Shown one piece after another: positions 24,701 through 32,585 of a DNA stretch of 45,816 nucleotides (the first letter of the stretch is position 1; each line of letters opens with the position of its first letter). Location: assembly GCA_011391225.1 (NCBI GenBank), contig JAABQY010000003.1, positions 1-45,816 of the forward strand, read 5' to 3'. The notes below the pieces were generated by a model. It did no database searches. It worked only from the letters and a program-made list of their open reading frames with translations, and was not told where the DNA came from. The translations under genes and the position numbers were made by a program. This DNA is from Desulfobulbaceae bacterium. GTDB taxonomy: Bacteria > Desulfobacterota > Desulfobulbia > Desulfobulbales > Desulfocapsaceae.

Positions 24701-25077
24701 TCATCTTCGAGATCGTTGGGAAGATCACCCTTCGCCTCATCGACCTTATCCTTAACATCCTGCAGGGCCTTGCTGATATCGGTGCCGGTGACGAACTCGA
24801 CGTTGATGATCGACTTGCCTTCGGAACTGACCGACGACAGTTTCTTCAATCCCTTGATGCCTTTCAATTTTTTCTCAATTTCGATGGTGACCGCCGTCTC
24901 CATGTCGGTGGGCGAGACACCCTTATATTCGGTCGAGACGAAAACAATGGGAATGGTGATGTCCGGCTCGCTCTCACGCGGCAGTGCCTGATAACAATAG
25001 ACTCCGAAGATGATAAACAAAACCGCCAGGACAAAGACGGTGGTATTATTTTTTACCGCTGTATCGGAGATAATCAT
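21748..25077 (-). CDS. RND efflux transporter permease (AcrB/HAE1-like)
   Basis: A 1109-residue inner-membrane pump of the hydrophobe/amphiphile RND type that uses the proton gradient. The first helix (TTVFVLAVLFIIFGVYCYQALPRESEPDI) is standard in type, followed by the porter domain motif GVSPTDMETAVTIEIEKKL. TM4 carries LALGMLVDNAIVIIENSYR with its conserved Asp. The second half repeats the layout, ending with GVISLAGVVVNNAIVLLDYI and a final TM bundle. It is somewhat longer than AcrB (about 1050), mainly from inserts in the second porter loop. The acidic DIT at the N-terminus and the many DxE stretches argue for organic substrates, not metals. ATG-25077 overlaps the MFP stop (ATGA). Confidence 0.95.
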   Translation of the reverse strand: MIISDTAVKNNTTVFVLAVLFIIFGVYCYQALPRESEPDITIPIVFVSTEYKGVSPTDMETAVTIEIEKKLKGIKGLKKLSSVSSEGKSIINVEFVTGTDISKALQDVKDKVDEAKGDLPNDLEDDPSVFEVNLSEMPIIVFSLSGSCGLACLKDIADDLQDEIEAISGVMEVEVNGGLTREIRVEVAPEKLGYYGLTISSLQNAVKSENLNTSGGAIRLGDGRFQLRVPGEFKTPEEIYGLVIGTHKGEPVYLKDVAGVIDGFKEETSISRLNGQDAVNLSVKKRSGENIIAISDKVGKIIEEAQVKWPQGTKITKVLDKSRDIEVMIADLENNIYSGLVLVLLVIFLSMGMRNAILVSLSIPFSMFIAFIVLYMMGITLNMVVLFSLTLALGMLVDNAIVIIENSYRFMQQGATKVQACMRATGEVAWPVIGSTVTTLAAFFPMLYWPGIMGEFMRFLPITLIVTLTASLFVAIVINPALGSIFMKIKGRTEHSGMSIEEMSAAVDKPMEIKGFWTTLYSRTLRACLAKPWSILGLSFGGLILMFEIWLLVIGLQKPVEFFPEIDPKGFYVNIDTPEGADLDYIDRIIQRVELAIAGVAKGSATQASGLEKSVLAALAPKEYTKPKGEKYFGPSDLKNVKDVYIQGVASAAGGSVFSSNTPNHVGVRFLELEDRSESTHVTVSTIRERVKDIPGGKITIAKEEEGPPTGAPINLEISGPDFEVLGKIARQVKDVLSEMPFVEDVRDNFVEGIPSVQVVVDRQKAALFGLTTDMIGFALKSAYNGLNVSSFRQGNDDFDITLQLKDSDRRVVDVLHELMMPTPSGEMVPLSTVASFTFAGSIGDINRINNKRVVTVKANIEETKTTGPVVRMEAMKYVDKFVLPAGYTMKFTGEQDEQKESEDFLSKAFLVALLLIFLTLVAMFNSVSQPFIIMTSVILSLGGAFLGMAIFQAPFGIIMTGVGVISLAGVVVNNAIVLLDYINKLRERGHDLADAVVFAGATRLRPVLLTAVTTILGLIPMVTGISYDFHSWTMAWVSESSMWWKSMANVVIFGLLIATVLTLIVVPTLYYLTARFEEFRQQAAERIKNLYWRPYALLAGEQRPNEEK

Positions 25078-26225
25078 AATGTCAATTCCTTCACATCAAG
25101 GGCGGCCTTGACCACCTTGACCTTCTGGTTGTCCTCAACATCGCGGTGTCCCTCGACCACCAGCCTTTCGCCGCCTTGCAGTCCCTCGACCACCTCGACA
25201 TACCATTTTTCCATGATGCCGAGACGGACCTTTTTCTTGTGGACAATGGCATCTTCTTCAACATAGACGTACTGTTCGTTGTTTCTGGAGATAACGCTGT
25301 AAAAGGGTATGACGATGGCGTCGGGGACGGTCTTTTTCACGACATCGGCGCGGACAAACATCCCCGGCAGTACCGCGCCGTCGCTGTTGTCGATGGCCAA
25401 TTCCAGGCGGAAAATCCGCGCCACCGTCTCAGGGGACGAAGAGAGAAAATGGACCTTGCCGGTAATGATCCGGTCTTTTAATGCCTGCAGCTTGACATCG
25501 ATGGTTTTCAGACCCCGCACCGCCGTGACATCGGACTCAGGGATGCCGACCACCGCCTTCAACCTATCGATTTCCATGATTTCGACGATCGGATCGCCCA
25601 CCGCCAGCTGGAGACCGACCTTAGCATCGACCTTCTTGATCAAGCCATTCATCGGGGCGGTCACCAGGCAACGGGAATACTGGAGTTTGGCGTTGTCGTA
25701 ATCGGCCTTGGCGGTTTCCATCTGGGTTTTGTTGGTATCGAGCATGGCGGTTGGAATGACGCCCTTGGCGTGGATGGCTTTATCCCGCTCGTGCTCCGCT
25801 TTGGCAAGCTCAAAGGCGGCTTTCGCCCGATCGACACCGATGCGGTAATCCTCATCGTTAATGCGGACGATCACATCTCCCTTTTTGACCTTCTGCCCCT
25901 CTCGCACCAAGACCTCGTCAATGGTACCATTCAGTTTCGAAAGCAGGGCAAGGGTGGTCCAAGGCTCAATATTTCCCGGCAGGTTGATCCGGTCGTTGAC
26001 CGCTTCCGGTTTGAGGGCAAGTGTCACCACATTGACCGGAGGACGCTCCTGCTTTCCTCCCGCGGCCTTCACCGAGGCTATTGAGGCGCTCTCTTTTTTG
26101 ATTGCCCCGGCCAGGATAATGATCAGCACTACTACAGCAAGCAGCAGAAAACGCGGCAGATTGTTCCATATGAAAAAGACGACTTTTGCCCGTACAGTTC
26201 GAGTGACACTCCTCTGGTTATACAT
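25074..26225 (-). CDS. RND periplasmic adaptor (membrane fusion) protein
   Basis: A 383-residue adaptor that bridges the RND pump and TolC. It begins MYNQRSVTRTVRAKVVFF, with one N-terminal membrane helix (FLLLAVVVLIIILAGAI) and no lipobox. Then come the lipoyl half-motifs (LLSKLNGTIDEVLVREGQKVKKGDVIVRI and its partner RCLVTAPMNGLIKKVDAKVGLQLAVGD, each cited in part), the helical hairpin between them, and a beta barrel (KAVVGIPESDV...PGMFVRADV). The start at 26225 lies inside the end of tetR, overlapping by eight bases. AGGG stands eight bases upstream. The reading frame extends upstream only as tetR shadow. Confidence 0.92.
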   Translation of the reverse strand: MYNQRSVTRTVRAKVVFFIWNNLPRFLLLAVVVLIIILAGAIKKESASIASVKAAGGKQERPPVNVVTLALKPEAVNDRINLPGNIEPWTTLALLSKLNGTIDEVLVREGQKVKKGDVIVRINDEDYRIGVDRAKAAFELAKAEHERDKAIHAKGVIPTAMLDTNKTQMETAKADYDNAKLQYSRCLVTAPMNGLIKKVDAKVGLQLAVGDPIVEIMEIDRLKAVVGIPESDVTAVRGLKTIDVKLQALKDRIITGKVHFLSSSPETVARIFRLELAIDNSDGAVLPGMFVRADVVKKTVPDAIVIPFYSVISRNNEQYVYVEEDAIVHKKKVRLGIMEKWYVEVVEGLQGGERLVVEGHRDVEDNQKVKVVKAALDVKELTL

Positions 26226-26856
26226 GTTTATTCCCTTCATTTGAAAGAGGTTCAGGCCGGGGGTGCAAGCCCTCAATAGCCTGACGGAATAGGGTCTGGA
26301 GGGCCATTGAGGCCTCTTCGGTCTGAACTCTGCCGCTGAACCACGCCGACACCAGCAGGAGATACAAGCCGTAAAAATGTCCGGTGATATAGAGAAGCTC
26401 CACATCCTTGCGCAATTCACCCCGTTCCTGGGCCTTCTCAAGAAGGGGGAAAAGCAGTTTGAAATAATCGTTTTCGTGCTCCAGATGCCGGTCAAGATCG
26501 ACGTCACGGGGAAAGGCGGTCTGTTGCATGAAGAGGCGAGCAAATTCTCTATTTTCAGTAATTTTTTTAAATTCAGCCATATAGATACTCACCATCTGTT
26601 GCAGAATAGGAATTTCCTGATCGGCGTTGCTGGTGAGTTCCTGATGCAGACGCTCCAGTTCATCCTCGCAAAAGGCGTGAAGGATGTCGGTTTTAGTTTG
26701 AAAATATCCATAGATCGTGCCCTTGCCTATACCGGCCGCCTTAGCCAATTCTTCGATACTCGTTTGGTCAAAACCTTTTTCACTGAAAAGGGTCATTGCC
26801 GCCTGCATGATCGCCTGGCGGGTTTCCTTTTTTTTCGTTTCTCTAATGCCTGGCAT
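26218..26856 (-). CDS. TetR family transcriptional regulator
   Basis: A 212-residue repressor, first gene of the efflux operon. The DNA-binding HTH lies near residues 28-60 (MTLFSEKGFDQTSIEELA, then IGKGTIYGYFQTKTDIL). The rest is a helical ligand and dimer domain ending in a TetR_C-like FYGLYLLLVSAWFSG stretch. Being first in the operon and next to two matching dyads around the promoter, it most likely represses its own operon and lets go on binding an efflux substrate. The stop codon is eight bases inside the MFP gene. Confidence 0.93.
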   Translation of the reverse strand: MPGIRETKKKETRQAIMQAAMTLFSEKGFDQTSIEELAKAAGIGKGTIYGYFQTKTDILHAFCEDELERLHQELTSNADQEIPILQQMVSIYMAEFKKITENREFARLFMQQTAFPRDVDLDRHLEHENDYFKLLFPLLEKAQERGELRKDVELLYITGHFYGLYLLLVSAWFSGRVQTEEASMALQTLFRQAIEGLHPRPEPLSNEGNKHV

Positions 26857-26876
26857 TGTGTTCCTTAAAGGTAAAA

Positions 26877-26944
26877 GTTGACTGGAGTCGGAAATATAAT
26901 CTGACGCAGCAATTCGTCAAGGAGTATTTTCGACTCCAGTCAAC
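26877..26944 (-). promoter_or_regulatory. TetR operon promoter flanked by two matching operators
   Basis: On the reverse strand, TTGACG (26915-26920) and TATATT (26893-26898) are 16 bases apart. GACTGGAGTC lies just downstream of the -10 box (26880-26889) and its complement just upstream of the -35 box (26932-26941). Each copy is itself a dyad (GACT-N2-AGTC). The two copies lie in 18-base exact inverted arms (26873-26890 and 26931-26948). A dimer on each site would block the promoter, fitting autorepression by the adjacent TetR protein. Confidence 0.6.
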
Positions 26945-27083
26945 TTTTTTTCACAAATGGAACGTCAGCCCGACGCTGATTGAAGAAGAGCCATGCTCAC
27001 ACAACCACATAGCATACAGGTACCAAGGCCCAGGGATTCAAGGTAGGTACAGAAGTCCTGGGAAAATTTCCGGACTTTTTCCG

Positions 27084-27118
27084 GGCTGTCAAACACCAAA
27101 ACATCTACATTGACAGCC
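27084..27118. other. Inverted repeat GGCTGTCAA / TTGACAGCC
   Basis: Two exact 9-base arms (27084-27092 and 27110-27118) face each other across 17 bases, between the TetR region and the GntR gene. It could be a regulator site or a hairpin. No gene is visible in 26950-27240. Confidence 0.35.
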
Positions 27119-27186
27119 GTGGAGCACAGCAAGGGGTGCAAACAATGTGGCGATTATGCGCCATGGCTCACCTCTATGAAATATCA

Positions 27187-27209
27187 AAAATATATTTGAC
27201 ATATATTTT
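27187..27209. promoter_or_regulatory. AT-rich operator-like palindrome upstream of the GntR gene
   Basis: AAAATATAT and ATATATTTT form a perfect 9-5-9 inverted repeat around TTGAC, about 30 bases before the GntR start. TTGACA (27196-27201) in its centre could be a -35 box. Position and symmetry suit an autoregulatory GntR/FCD site. Confidence 0.45.
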
Positions 27210-27240
27210 ATTGTATGGAATTACTTCCACAGTGTAACCC

Positions 27241-28020
27241 ATGCGGCAGGAATCCCTGAAACCTGCGAATACTCCGTGTTTCTTTTATGAAACAGACTAC
27301 ATGCCACCTCCCCTTCCCGATGCCATGAAAAATAACCGGACCGAACCTACCAAAGAGACTCGGCAACCCCTGGGGGTGGCTGCCTATGAACAGATCTGTC
27401 GCAAAATTATCACCCTTGCCTACAAGCCCGGGGCAATTCTCGACGAGAAACAGTTGATGGCCGACTTAACGTTTGGCCGGACACCGATCCGCGAAGCCAT
27501 CCTCCGCCTGGCCGGTGAAGGTTGGATCGAAACCCAGCCCAACCGCGGCGCCATGGTCCCGCCCATTACCATCCAGGGCACCAGGGCCGTTTTCGAGGCA
27601 ATGAAGATTCTTGAACTGGGCGTTGCGGGGCTAGCCGTCAACCAGAATATCGATGAACAACTGGCGGCCATGCAGGCGGCAAGCGAACTGGTCAAAAAAA
27701 CGATCACCAGCAACGACATTCTCCGCCTGGTCGATGCCAATCATCTCTTTCACCTCGCCTATGCCGGATGTGCCAACAACGAATTTCTCGTCCGCGCCTG
27801 CCTTGAGGTGCGCAATCAGGCCAAACGCCTGGCCTACCTGTCCTATGCCAACGAAATAGGCATGAACCGCTCCCTGCAAAAACACTATGAGACCGTGGTC
27901 AGTGAGCATGAAACCATCATCGCTTGCTTAATCGACAAAGACGAAGCCCAATTAAAAGATATTATTGTTCAGCATATCAACGCCTTTCAGGGAAGGATTC
28001 TCGCCTATATGAGTTCCTGA
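27241..28020 (+). CDS. GntR family (FadR/FCD type) transcriptional regulator
   Basis: A 259-residue regulator. The winged helix lies near residues 48-105 and has the GntR signature LMADLTFGRTPIREAILRLAGEGWI. The C-terminal FCD effector domain keeps the metal-site histidines in DANHLFHLAYAG, SEHETIIACL and QHINAFQGRI. FCD proteins usually sense small carboxylates. It is followed by a TRAP transporter and pxpABC on the same strand, so it probably controls them. The start is uncertain: ATG at 27241, 27301 or 27325 are all in frame, none with a clear ribosome-binding site. The last gives 231 residues, close to the family norm. Confidence 0.9.
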   Translation: MRQESLKPANTPCFFYETDYMPPPLPDAMKNNRTEPTKETRQPLGVAAYEQICRKIITLAYKPGAILDEKQLMADLTFGRTPIREAILRLAGEGWIETQPNRGAMVPPITIQGTRAVFEAMKILELGVAGLAVNQNIDEQLAAMQAASELVKKTITSNDILRLVDANHLFHLAYAGCANNEFLVRACLEVRNQAKRLAYLSYANEIGMNRSLQKHYETVVSEHETIIACLIDKDEAQLKDIIVQHINAFQGRILAYMSS

Positions 28021-28068
28021 ATTTTTAAATATGAGCTATTTCTCATACCGCAAGGGCATAAGTTTCGT

Positions 28069-28089
28069 TTGAGCAGGCAAGCTGCTCAA
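28069..28089. promoter_or_regulatory. Hairpin or operator before dctP (cluster 2)
   Basis: TTGAGCAG and CTGCTCAA form an exact 8-5-8 inverted repeat in the 124-base gap between the GntR gene and dctP. It could end the regulator transcript or bind the regulator. No U-run follows. Confidence 0.35.
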
Positions 28090-28144
28090 CTCAGCTATAA
28101 CGGCCCCTAAAGATCAACCCATCACCAAAAAGGAAGAAAACGCC

Positions 28145-29137
28145 ATGAAAAAACTGACGCATCTGGTTTTAGCACTGACCCTCGGAATCGGCATGATCGC
28201 CGGCAGCGCCCAGGCGAAAACCACCTGGACCGCCAACTCAGTATGGCCACCCAACAATCACCAAACATTGGCCCTGGATGAGTTTGCCGCCAAGGTCAAG
28301 ACCCTTACCGCAGGCGAGCTGGAGATCACCGTCAGCAGCGGCGGCGCGCTTGGCTACAAGGGCCCGGAACTCTTAAAAGTTGTCCGTGACGGCATGGTCC
28401 AGGTCTCCGACATGCTGATCAGCGGCGTCGCCGGTGAGGAAAAAATCTTCCAAGTCGTCACCCTGCCGTTTTTAGCACTCAATTTCCAGGAATCAAAACT
28501 GCTGAATGAAACCGCCCGCCCCTATTTTGATAAAACCGCCGCCAAATGGGGTCAGAAGATCCTCTTCATCTCCCCCTGGCCGGGGGCCGGACTGTGGACC
28601 AAGCGCCCCATCGCCTCGGTCGCAGAGATGAAAGGCTTAAAAACCCGCACCTACGATAAAAACGGTTCGCTCGTCGTCGAAGCGGCCGGCGGCACACCCT
28701 ATACCCTGGCCTTCAGCGAGGTATATTCCTCTTTAGCCACCGGGGTAATCGACTCGGTCATCACTTCTTCGCCTACCGCCGTCGACGCCAAATTCTGGGA
28801 GGTCCTCAAATACCATCAGCCGATGAATATCACCATCGCCACCGACATGATCAACGTCAACCTCAAGGCCTTTGAAAAACTCGACAAGAAAACCCAGGAC
28901 GCCGTGGTTCAGGCCGGTCTGGAAATGGAAGAGGCGATGTGGAAAAAGCAGGCCTCGATTGACGGAGAGAAAATCGATATCTGCACCAAGAACGGTATGC
29001 AGACCCTTGTTCCTTCCGCCGATTTCATGAAGGCCCTGGCCGTCATTACCGAAAAAATCCGTACCGACTGGCTGCAGGACGCCTCCCCCGAGGCCAAGGC
29101 CCTGTATGCCGAGTTCATGGCAAAGGTCAAACGCTGA
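28145..29137 (+). CDS. dctP: TRAP transporter substrate-binding protein DctP (cluster 2)
   Basis: A 330-residue periplasmic binding protein with a clean signal peptide (MKKLTHLVLALTLGIGMIAG, cleaved near AQA|K at residue 25). The family helix EVYSSLATGVIDSVITS and the ligand arginine region GLKTRTYDKNGSLVVEA are present. AAGGAAG stands before the ATG. It opens a dctP-dctQ-dctM-pxpABC run on one strand. The context makes 5-oxoproline or a related cyclic or dicarboxylic acid a plausible ligand. It is only distantly similar to the DctP of cluster 1. Confidence 0.95.
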   Translation: MKKLTHLVLALTLGIGMIAGSAQAKTTWTANSVWPPNNHQTLALDEFAAKVKTLTAGELEITVSSGGALGYKGPELLKVVRDGMVQVSDMLISGVAGEEKIFQVVTLPFLALNFQESKLLNETARPYFDKTAAKWGQKILFISPWPGAGLWTKRPIASVAEMKGLKTRTYDKNGSLVVEAAGGTPYTLAFSEVYSSLATGVIDSVITSSPTAVDAKFWEVLKYHQPMNITIATDMINVNLKAFEKLDKKTQDAVVQAGLEMEEAMWKKQASIDGEKIDICTKNGMQTLVPSADFMKALAVITEKIRTDWLQDASPEAKALYAEFMAKVKR

Positions 29138-29162
29138 TTGCCTGGTGTGTGACTGCTTACCC

Positions 29163-29190
29163 GCCGTTCGCTCCGGAAGGAGCGAACGGC
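29163..29190 (+). terminator. Intercistronic hairpin between dctP and dctQ
   Basis: GCCGTTCGCTCC and GGAGCGAACGGC form a perfect 12-bp stem with a GGAA loop, 25 bases after the dctP stop. No U-run follows. Such hairpins after binding-protein genes often protect the upstream mRNA, giving more binding protein than permease. Confidence 0.65.
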
Positions 29191-29213
29191 TCCCTGAGCC
29201 CCTGGAGGGGTCC

Positions 29214-29750
29214 ATGAAGCAACTCATTAAAATCATAGATGGCATCTCAACATTTGCCGGTGGCCTGGCTGGAGCCATGCTCTGCCTTGGCCTGCTGCTC
29301 ACCTGCGGTGAGATCCTGCTGCGTACCGCCTTCGACCGGACCCTGTATATCACCGATGAATATTCCGGCTACCTGATGTGCGGCATGACCTTTTGCGCCC
29401 TCGGGTACACGCTGAAGGACAAAGGCCATATCCGCATGACCATTATTCACGGCATTATCAAGGACCGGAAACGTGACTACCTGGATGCACTCTGCTTTGC
29501 TCTCGGTTGCCTCTTTTCGCTCTTCATCACGCTCTTCACCTGGGAGTTATTTCGGGATTCAATAGCCACCAGCTCACAATCGACGCAACTGTCCTCTACC
29601 TACCTGGCGATACCGCAGTTTTTCATGCCGTTCGGCGCTTTCATCATGACCCTGCAGTTTTTCAGTGAATTTCTGAAAAGCATCCTTGTCCTCAAGGGGG
29701 ATACCACCGGGTTGATTCTTGTTGAACAAGCTCAAGACCTGGGAAGATAA
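29214..29750 (+). CDS. dctQ: TRAP transporter small permease subunit DctQ (cluster 2)
   Basis: A 178-residue membrane protein with four hydrophobic helices. The DctQ pattern is visible in LLTCGEILLRTAFDRTLY, ITDEYSGYLMCGMTFCALGY and the KDKGHIRMTII loop. The start at 29214 follows GGAGG by six bases. The frame is open 36 codons upstream across the hairpin, without homology. Confidence 0.92.
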   Translation: MKQLIKIIDGISTFAGGLAGAMLCLGLLLTCGEILLRTAFDRTLYITDEYSGYLMCGMTFCALGYTLKDKGHIRMTIIHGIIKDRKRDYLDALCFALGCLFSLFITLFTWELFRDSIATSSQSTQLSSTYLAIPQFFMPFGAFIMTLQFFSEFLKSILVLKGDTTGLILVEQAQDLGR

Positions 29751-29765
29751 GAAAGGAGCCTGACA

Positions 29766-31064
29766 GTGGAACTTGCAAGCATTTCTCTTACCCTCTGCGC
29801 CCTGCTGGTATTGTTCATGGGCGGCACTCTTTGGGTCGGCATCTCTCTTTTTCTCGTCGGCTTCGGCGGCTTTATCATCTTCACTGAGCTGCCCTTCGGT
29901 GCCATCCTTGCCACCACCGGCTGGAACAACACCAGCGGTTCGGCGATGATGGCCCTGCCGATGTTCGTGTGGATGGGCGAAATCCTATTCCGCAGCCGGA
30001 TTTCCGAAAACCTCTTCAAGGGCTTGACCCCATGGATGGACCGCATCCCCGGTCGGCTGCTGCATGTCAACATCCTTGCCTGTACCTTTTTTGCCGCGGT
30101 CAGCGGTTCTTCGGCGGCAACCACCGCAACCGTCGGCAAAATCACCGTCCCGGAACTGACCAAGCGCGGCTATAATAAAAGCCTCACCGTCGGTTCGCTG
30201 GCCGGTGCCGGCACCCTCGGCTTTCTCATCCCCCCGAGCATGATGATGCTGGTTTACGGCATTATCGGCGATGTCAGCATCGGCAAGTTGTTCATTGCCG
30301 GCATCGTTCCCGGCTTTATGCTGGCGGGAATTTTCGGTCTTTACATCATGGTTCGTTGTCTTATCACCCCGAGTATGGCCCCGGCCGGTGCCGAGCAGCA
30401 CACCTGGCTGCAGCGGCTTCAGGCCATTCCGGAGATCCTTCCGGTCCTCGTCCTCATCCTGGCTGTACTCGGCAGCCTCTATGCCGGATGGGCCACACCG
30501 ACCGAGGCCGGGGCAGTCGGCGTCGTCGGCTCGATGGTCTTCGCCTTTACCACCGGGGACATGAATGTCCAGGTATTGCGCAAAAGCCTCATGGGTTCGA
30601 TCAAAACCACTTCGATGATTATGCTCATCGTCCTCGGCGCCTCCTATCTTTCGGTGGTTGTCGGCTATCTCGGCATTACCCGCAAGTTGACCCTGTTTGT
30701 CACGGAAATGGGCCTATCGCCGTTCATGCTCATTGTCATTCTCAGTGTCCTGTATATCATTCTCGGCTGTCTCGTTGACGGCTTTTCGATGATCGTCATG
30801 ACTACCCCCATCGTCCTGCCGCTCATCACTGCCGCAGGCTTCGACACGGTGTGGTTTGGTATATATCTGGTGTTGATGATCGAGCTGGCCCAGATCACCC
30901 CGCCGGTCGGCTTCAACCTGTTTGTTATCAGTTCGATAAATAACGACGATCTCCTGACCATAGCCCGAGATGCCATGCCGTTTTTTTCCCTAATGGTTCT
31001 GGCTACCGCATTAGTAACGGTTTTCCCACAGATAGTTCTGTTTTTACCGAACCTTATGAAATAA
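29766..31064 (+). CDS. dctM: TRAP transporter large permease subunit DctM (cluster 2)
   Basis: A 432-residue protein with about 12 membrane helices, the channel subunit. Signatures are FFAAVSGSSAATTATVGKI, GSLAGAGTLGFLIPPSMMM, ILGCLVDGFSMIVMTTPI and QITPPVGFNLFVI. It starts at GTG-29766 with AGGAG upstream and lies 15 bases after dctQ. It runs on to pxpA with a 35-base gap, so the same transcript probably carries both the transporter and the hydrolase. Confidence 0.95.
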   Translation: MELASISLTLCALLVLFMGGTLWVGISLFLVGFGGFIIFTELPFGAILATTGWNNTSGSAMMALPMFVWMGEILFRSRISENLFKGLTPWMDRIPGRLLHVNILACTFFAAVSGSSAATTATVGKITVPELTKRGYNKSLTVGSLAGAGTLGFLIPPSMMMLVYGIIGDVSIGKLFIAGIVPGFMLAGIFGLYIMVRCLITPSMAPAGAEQHTWLQRLQAIPEILPVLVLILAVLGSLYAGWATPTEAGAVGVVGSMVFAFTTGDMNVQVLRKSLMGSIKTTSMIMLIVLGASYLSVVVGYLGITRKLTLFVTEMGLSPFMLIVILSVLYIILGCLVDGFSMIVMTTPIVLPLITAAGFDTVWFGIYLVLMIELAQITPPVGFNLFVISSINNDDLLTIARDAMPFFSLMVLATALVTVFPQIVLFLPNLMK

Positions 31065-31099
31065 TTGGGAATGAATTTTTTTGAAATATAAGGGACCTT

Positions 31100-31882
31100 A
31101 TGAAGATCGATCTCAATTGTGATATGGGAGAAAGTTTTGGCACATATACGCTGGGGATGGATGAAGCGATAATCGCCTCCATCTCCTCGGCCAACATTGC
31201 CTGTGGCTTCCACGCCGGAGATCCACAGGTCATGGGCCGGACGGTCAAACTGGCGGTCGACCATGGGATAGCCATCGGCGCTCATCCCGGATTCCCTGAT
31301 CTCATGGGCTTCGGCAGGCGAAACATGGCCTGCAGCGACGAAGAAATTGAGGCCTATCTCATCTACCAGATAGGGGCGCTGCAGGCTTTTTGTACGGCGC
31401 ACGGGGCACGGCTCCGCCATGTCAAACCGCATGGCGCCCTCTACAACCTGGCCGTCGGCAACGAATCCCTGGTCCGCTCCATCGCCCGCGCCATCGCCAG
31501 AATCGACACCAGCCTCTTCATGGTGGCTCTGGCCGGCGGCAAAGCTGAGCGAATGGCCGCCATCGCCCACGAGGAAGGAATACCCACCCTCTTCGAGGCC
31601 TTCCCCGACCGGGCCTACACCGCCGAAGGGACCTTGGTCGCCAGGCGTTTGCCGGGCGCGGTCATCCATGATGCGGAAGAGGCAGCCGCCCGAGCCGTGC
31701 GTATGGCCGTCGAAGGAGTGGTTCTGGCCGTTGACGGCACCGTCGTGCCCCTCGCGGTCCATACCCTGTGTGTGCATGGCGACAACCCGAATGGAGTCAC
31801 CCTTGCCGCAACCATCCGTGCTCGTCTGGAGGCGGCCGGGATCGAGGTCAGGCCAAGGACCGAACCTCTGAAACGTCTTTAG
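31100..31882 (+). CDS. pxpA: 5-oxoprolinase subunit A (LamB/YcsF family)
   Basis: PxpA, PxpB and PxpC together hydrolyse 5-oxo-L-proline to L-glutamate at the cost of ATP. This 260-residue subunit has the LamB/YcsF start KIDLNCDMGESFGTY, then IACGFHAGDPQVMGRTVKLA, IGAHPGFPDLMGFGRR, and the RHVKPHGALYN motif, with VHGDNPNGV near the end. Acidic and histidine residues in these segments are the likely catalytic and metal ligands. ATG-31100 has AGGG upstream. pxpB follows after 10 bases. Confidence 0.94.
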   Translation: MKIDLNCDMGESFGTYTLGMDEAIIASISSANIACGFHAGDPQVMGRTVKLAVDHGIAIGAHPGFPDLMGFGRRNMACSDEEIEAYLIYQIGALQAFCTAHGARLRHVKPHGALYNLAVGNESLVRSIARAIARIDTSLFMVALAGGKAERMAAIAHEEGIPTLFEAFPDRAYTAEGTLVARRLPGAVIHDAEEAAARAVRMAVEGVVLAVDGTVVPLAVHTLCVHGDNPNGVTLAATIRARLEAAGIEVRPRTEPLKRL

Positions 31883-31892
31883 CGAGGCGGCA

Positions 31893-32585
31893 ATGGCAAC
31901 CGAGTTTCGCATAAGTGGAGATCGCTGTCTTTTGGCAGTGTACGGAAGGGGTGTCGACCTGGCGGTAAACGAAAAGGTGCGGCAGATGACGACTCTTCTC
32001 ACCAGCGGCCAACCGCAGCCCGGTATTGTCGCGGCGGTGGGGTCGTATTGCACCCTCTCCGTGACCTACGATCCGCTGCTGATCGGTTTCCAGGAACTTA
32101 CCGGCCTGCTCCTGGGCATGGAAAAAACCCTCGGCCAGGCGACCGTTCCCGAGGCAAAAACAGTAGATATACCAGTATGTTACGGCGATGATTTCGGCCC
32201 GGATTTAGACTTTGTCGCCGGACACAATAACTTGAGTACGGACGAGGTGGTTTGCCTGCACAGCGCCGCCGCTTACCGCATCTACGCCATCGGCTTTGCC
32301 CCCGGCTTCTGCTACCTCGGCGGCCTTGATCCACGACTGCACGCACCGCGGCTCGATACCCCTCGCCTGAATGTGGCTGCCGGTTCGGTTGGAATCGCCG
32401 GGAGCCAGACCGGCGTCTATCCCCTGACCAGCCCCGGCGGCTGGCGTTTGATCGGCCGCACACCGCTTCGCCTTTTTGCCCCGGAACGGCAACAACCGAT
32501 ACTTTACAAACCCGGCGACACCATTCGCTTCAGGTCGATTTCGACGGATGAATTCCAGCACCTTCACCAGGTGGACAGCCGATGA
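31893..32585 (+). CDS. pxpB: 5-oxoprolinase subunit B (KipI-like)
   Basis: A 230-residue protein of the KipI/carboxyltransferase subdomain C-D family. Clear motifs are SYCTLSVTYDPLLIGFQEL, IPVCYGDDFGPDLDFVA, and IYAIGFAPGFCYLGGLDPRL, followed by VAAGSVGIAGSQTGVYPLTSPGGWRLIG in pieces. It pairs with PxpC as the carrier half of 5-oxoprolinase. GAGG lies upstream of ATG-31893. It overlaps pxpC by four bases. Confidence 0.93.
   Translation: MATEFRISGDRCLLAVYGRGVDLAVNEKVRQMTTLLTSGQPQPGIVAAVGSYCTLSVTYDPLLIGFQELTGLLLGMEKTLGQATVPEAKTVDIPVCYGDDFGPDLDFVAGHNNLSTDEVVCLHSAAAYRIYAIGFAPGFCYLGGLDPRLHAPRLDTPRLNVAAGSVGIAGSQTGVYPLTSPGGWRLIGRTPLRLFAPERQQPILYKPGDTIRFRSISTDEFQHLHQVDSR

Noticed and set aside
26856-27113. 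An 85-codon forward frame through the TetR operator region
   Set aside because: It runs across the promoter and operators and has no recognisable product.
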